From: Spirogloea muscicola
Lineage: Eukaryota > Streptophyta > Zygnematophyceae > Spirogloeales > Spirogloeaceae
Reading direction: 5' to 3'
DNA length: 26,749 nucleotides
Assembly (NCBI GenBank): GCA_009602725.1
Contig: WELB01000293.1
Location: 54,240-80,988, forward strand
The notes beneath the pieces are model-generated. The model searched no databases and had not been told where the DNA came from. It saw only the letters and a program-made list of their open reading frames with translations. Of the stretch, positions 26,530-26,749 are shown piece by piece (position 1 is the stretch's first letter; each line of letters begins with the position of its first letter). The translations under genes were made by a program, and so were the position numbers.

Positions 26530-26620
26530 TATTGAGAGCGCCCTGGCTGCCTAGCCTGTGGCTCCGTCATGAACACCTGTGTGCATCTGGCTGGCTTTCA
26601 CAGCCGCTCTCTTCTATGAT
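26530..26620 (+). mobile_element. LINE 3' UTR fragment, subfamily F
   Basis: TATTGAG (Tyr-stop), GCCCTGGCTGCCTAGCC, GGCTCCGTCATGAACACC, TGTGTGCATCTGGCTGGC, TTTCACAGCCG. It matches the 3' UTR of 23431-23785. Confidence 0.7.
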
Positions 26621-26749
26621 CAGCAGCCATCGCCAATGCCCGCGCCCGGTGCCTGGCCGCGCCCTGGCCGTGCCCCTGGCCGCGCGACTGGGGCGCCTTC
26701 GCGCTGGGCTTCGCCGCCGCCGCCGCGTTGCTCCTCGCCGCCGCCGGCC
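26621..26749. other. GC-rich window edge, possible start of a gene
   Basis: One plus frame reads WGAFALGFAAAAALLLAAAG, a hydrophobic Ala/Leu stretch that could be a signal peptide or simply GCC-repeat translation. No start codon choice is supported. Confidence 0.2.

Overview
The window looks like nuclear DNA from a eukaryote, most likely a green alga or a related member of the green lineage. The reasons are split genes with GT-AG introns, a Ty3/gypsy LTR retrotransposon, many LINE fragments, and two host genes of types common in algae and plants (an O-fucosyltransferase and a PC-esterase/TBL-like protein). I see no operons, Shine-Dalgarno spacing, CRISPR arrays, tRNAs or rRNAs. The species assignment is inference only.

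Layout. 1-1600: unassigned sequence with one LINE tail. 1609-1665: the last codons of a LINE ORF. About 1680-5802: a decayed Ty3/gypsy element on the minus strand. It has RT, protease and gag fragments, an unusual inverted second copy of gag, a tRNA-type primer binding site and an 866-bp TG...CA LTR. 5803-8375: stacked LINE fragments plus a second, LINE-interrupted LTR fragment. About 9098-11955 (5' end unresolved, perhaps to 12370): a minus-strand multi-exon O-fucosyltransferase gene. 12735-16652: a dense pile of LINE 3' fragments, with a 28-base N gap in GC-rich DNA. 17676-20589: a plus-strand multi-exon PC-esterase/TBL-like gene behind a GC-rich 5' flank. 21324-21777: three exons of a second, truncated O-fucosyltransferase paralogue. 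21932-26620: another LINE pile, including the longest copy (23786-25395). 26630-26749: GC-rich DNA at the window edge.

The LINEs are the dominant theme. Nearly all copies are 5'-truncated, and those that reach into coding sequence carry the C-terminal part of one ORF. In the longer copies this is a post-RT segment, a Cys/His motif and a restriction-like endonuclease (PD-(D/E)XK type). The ORF ends in the signature L-(T/S)-R-G-Y-stop. After a 3' UTR of roughly 100-180 bp comes a short strong hairpin (GGGCTGGCTTTGCCAGCCC and variants), then (A)TGGGCGAGC and a CTTTCTTC-like end with no poly(A). At least five or six subfamilies occur, several copies are nested, and four pairs lie tail to tail as inverted repeats.

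The two host gene types plausibly act in the secretory pathway (glycan or cell-wall modification). The broken O-fucosyltransferase paralogue lies downstream of the esterase-like gene and ends where LINE DNA begins. No other link between the two gene types can be shown from the sequence.
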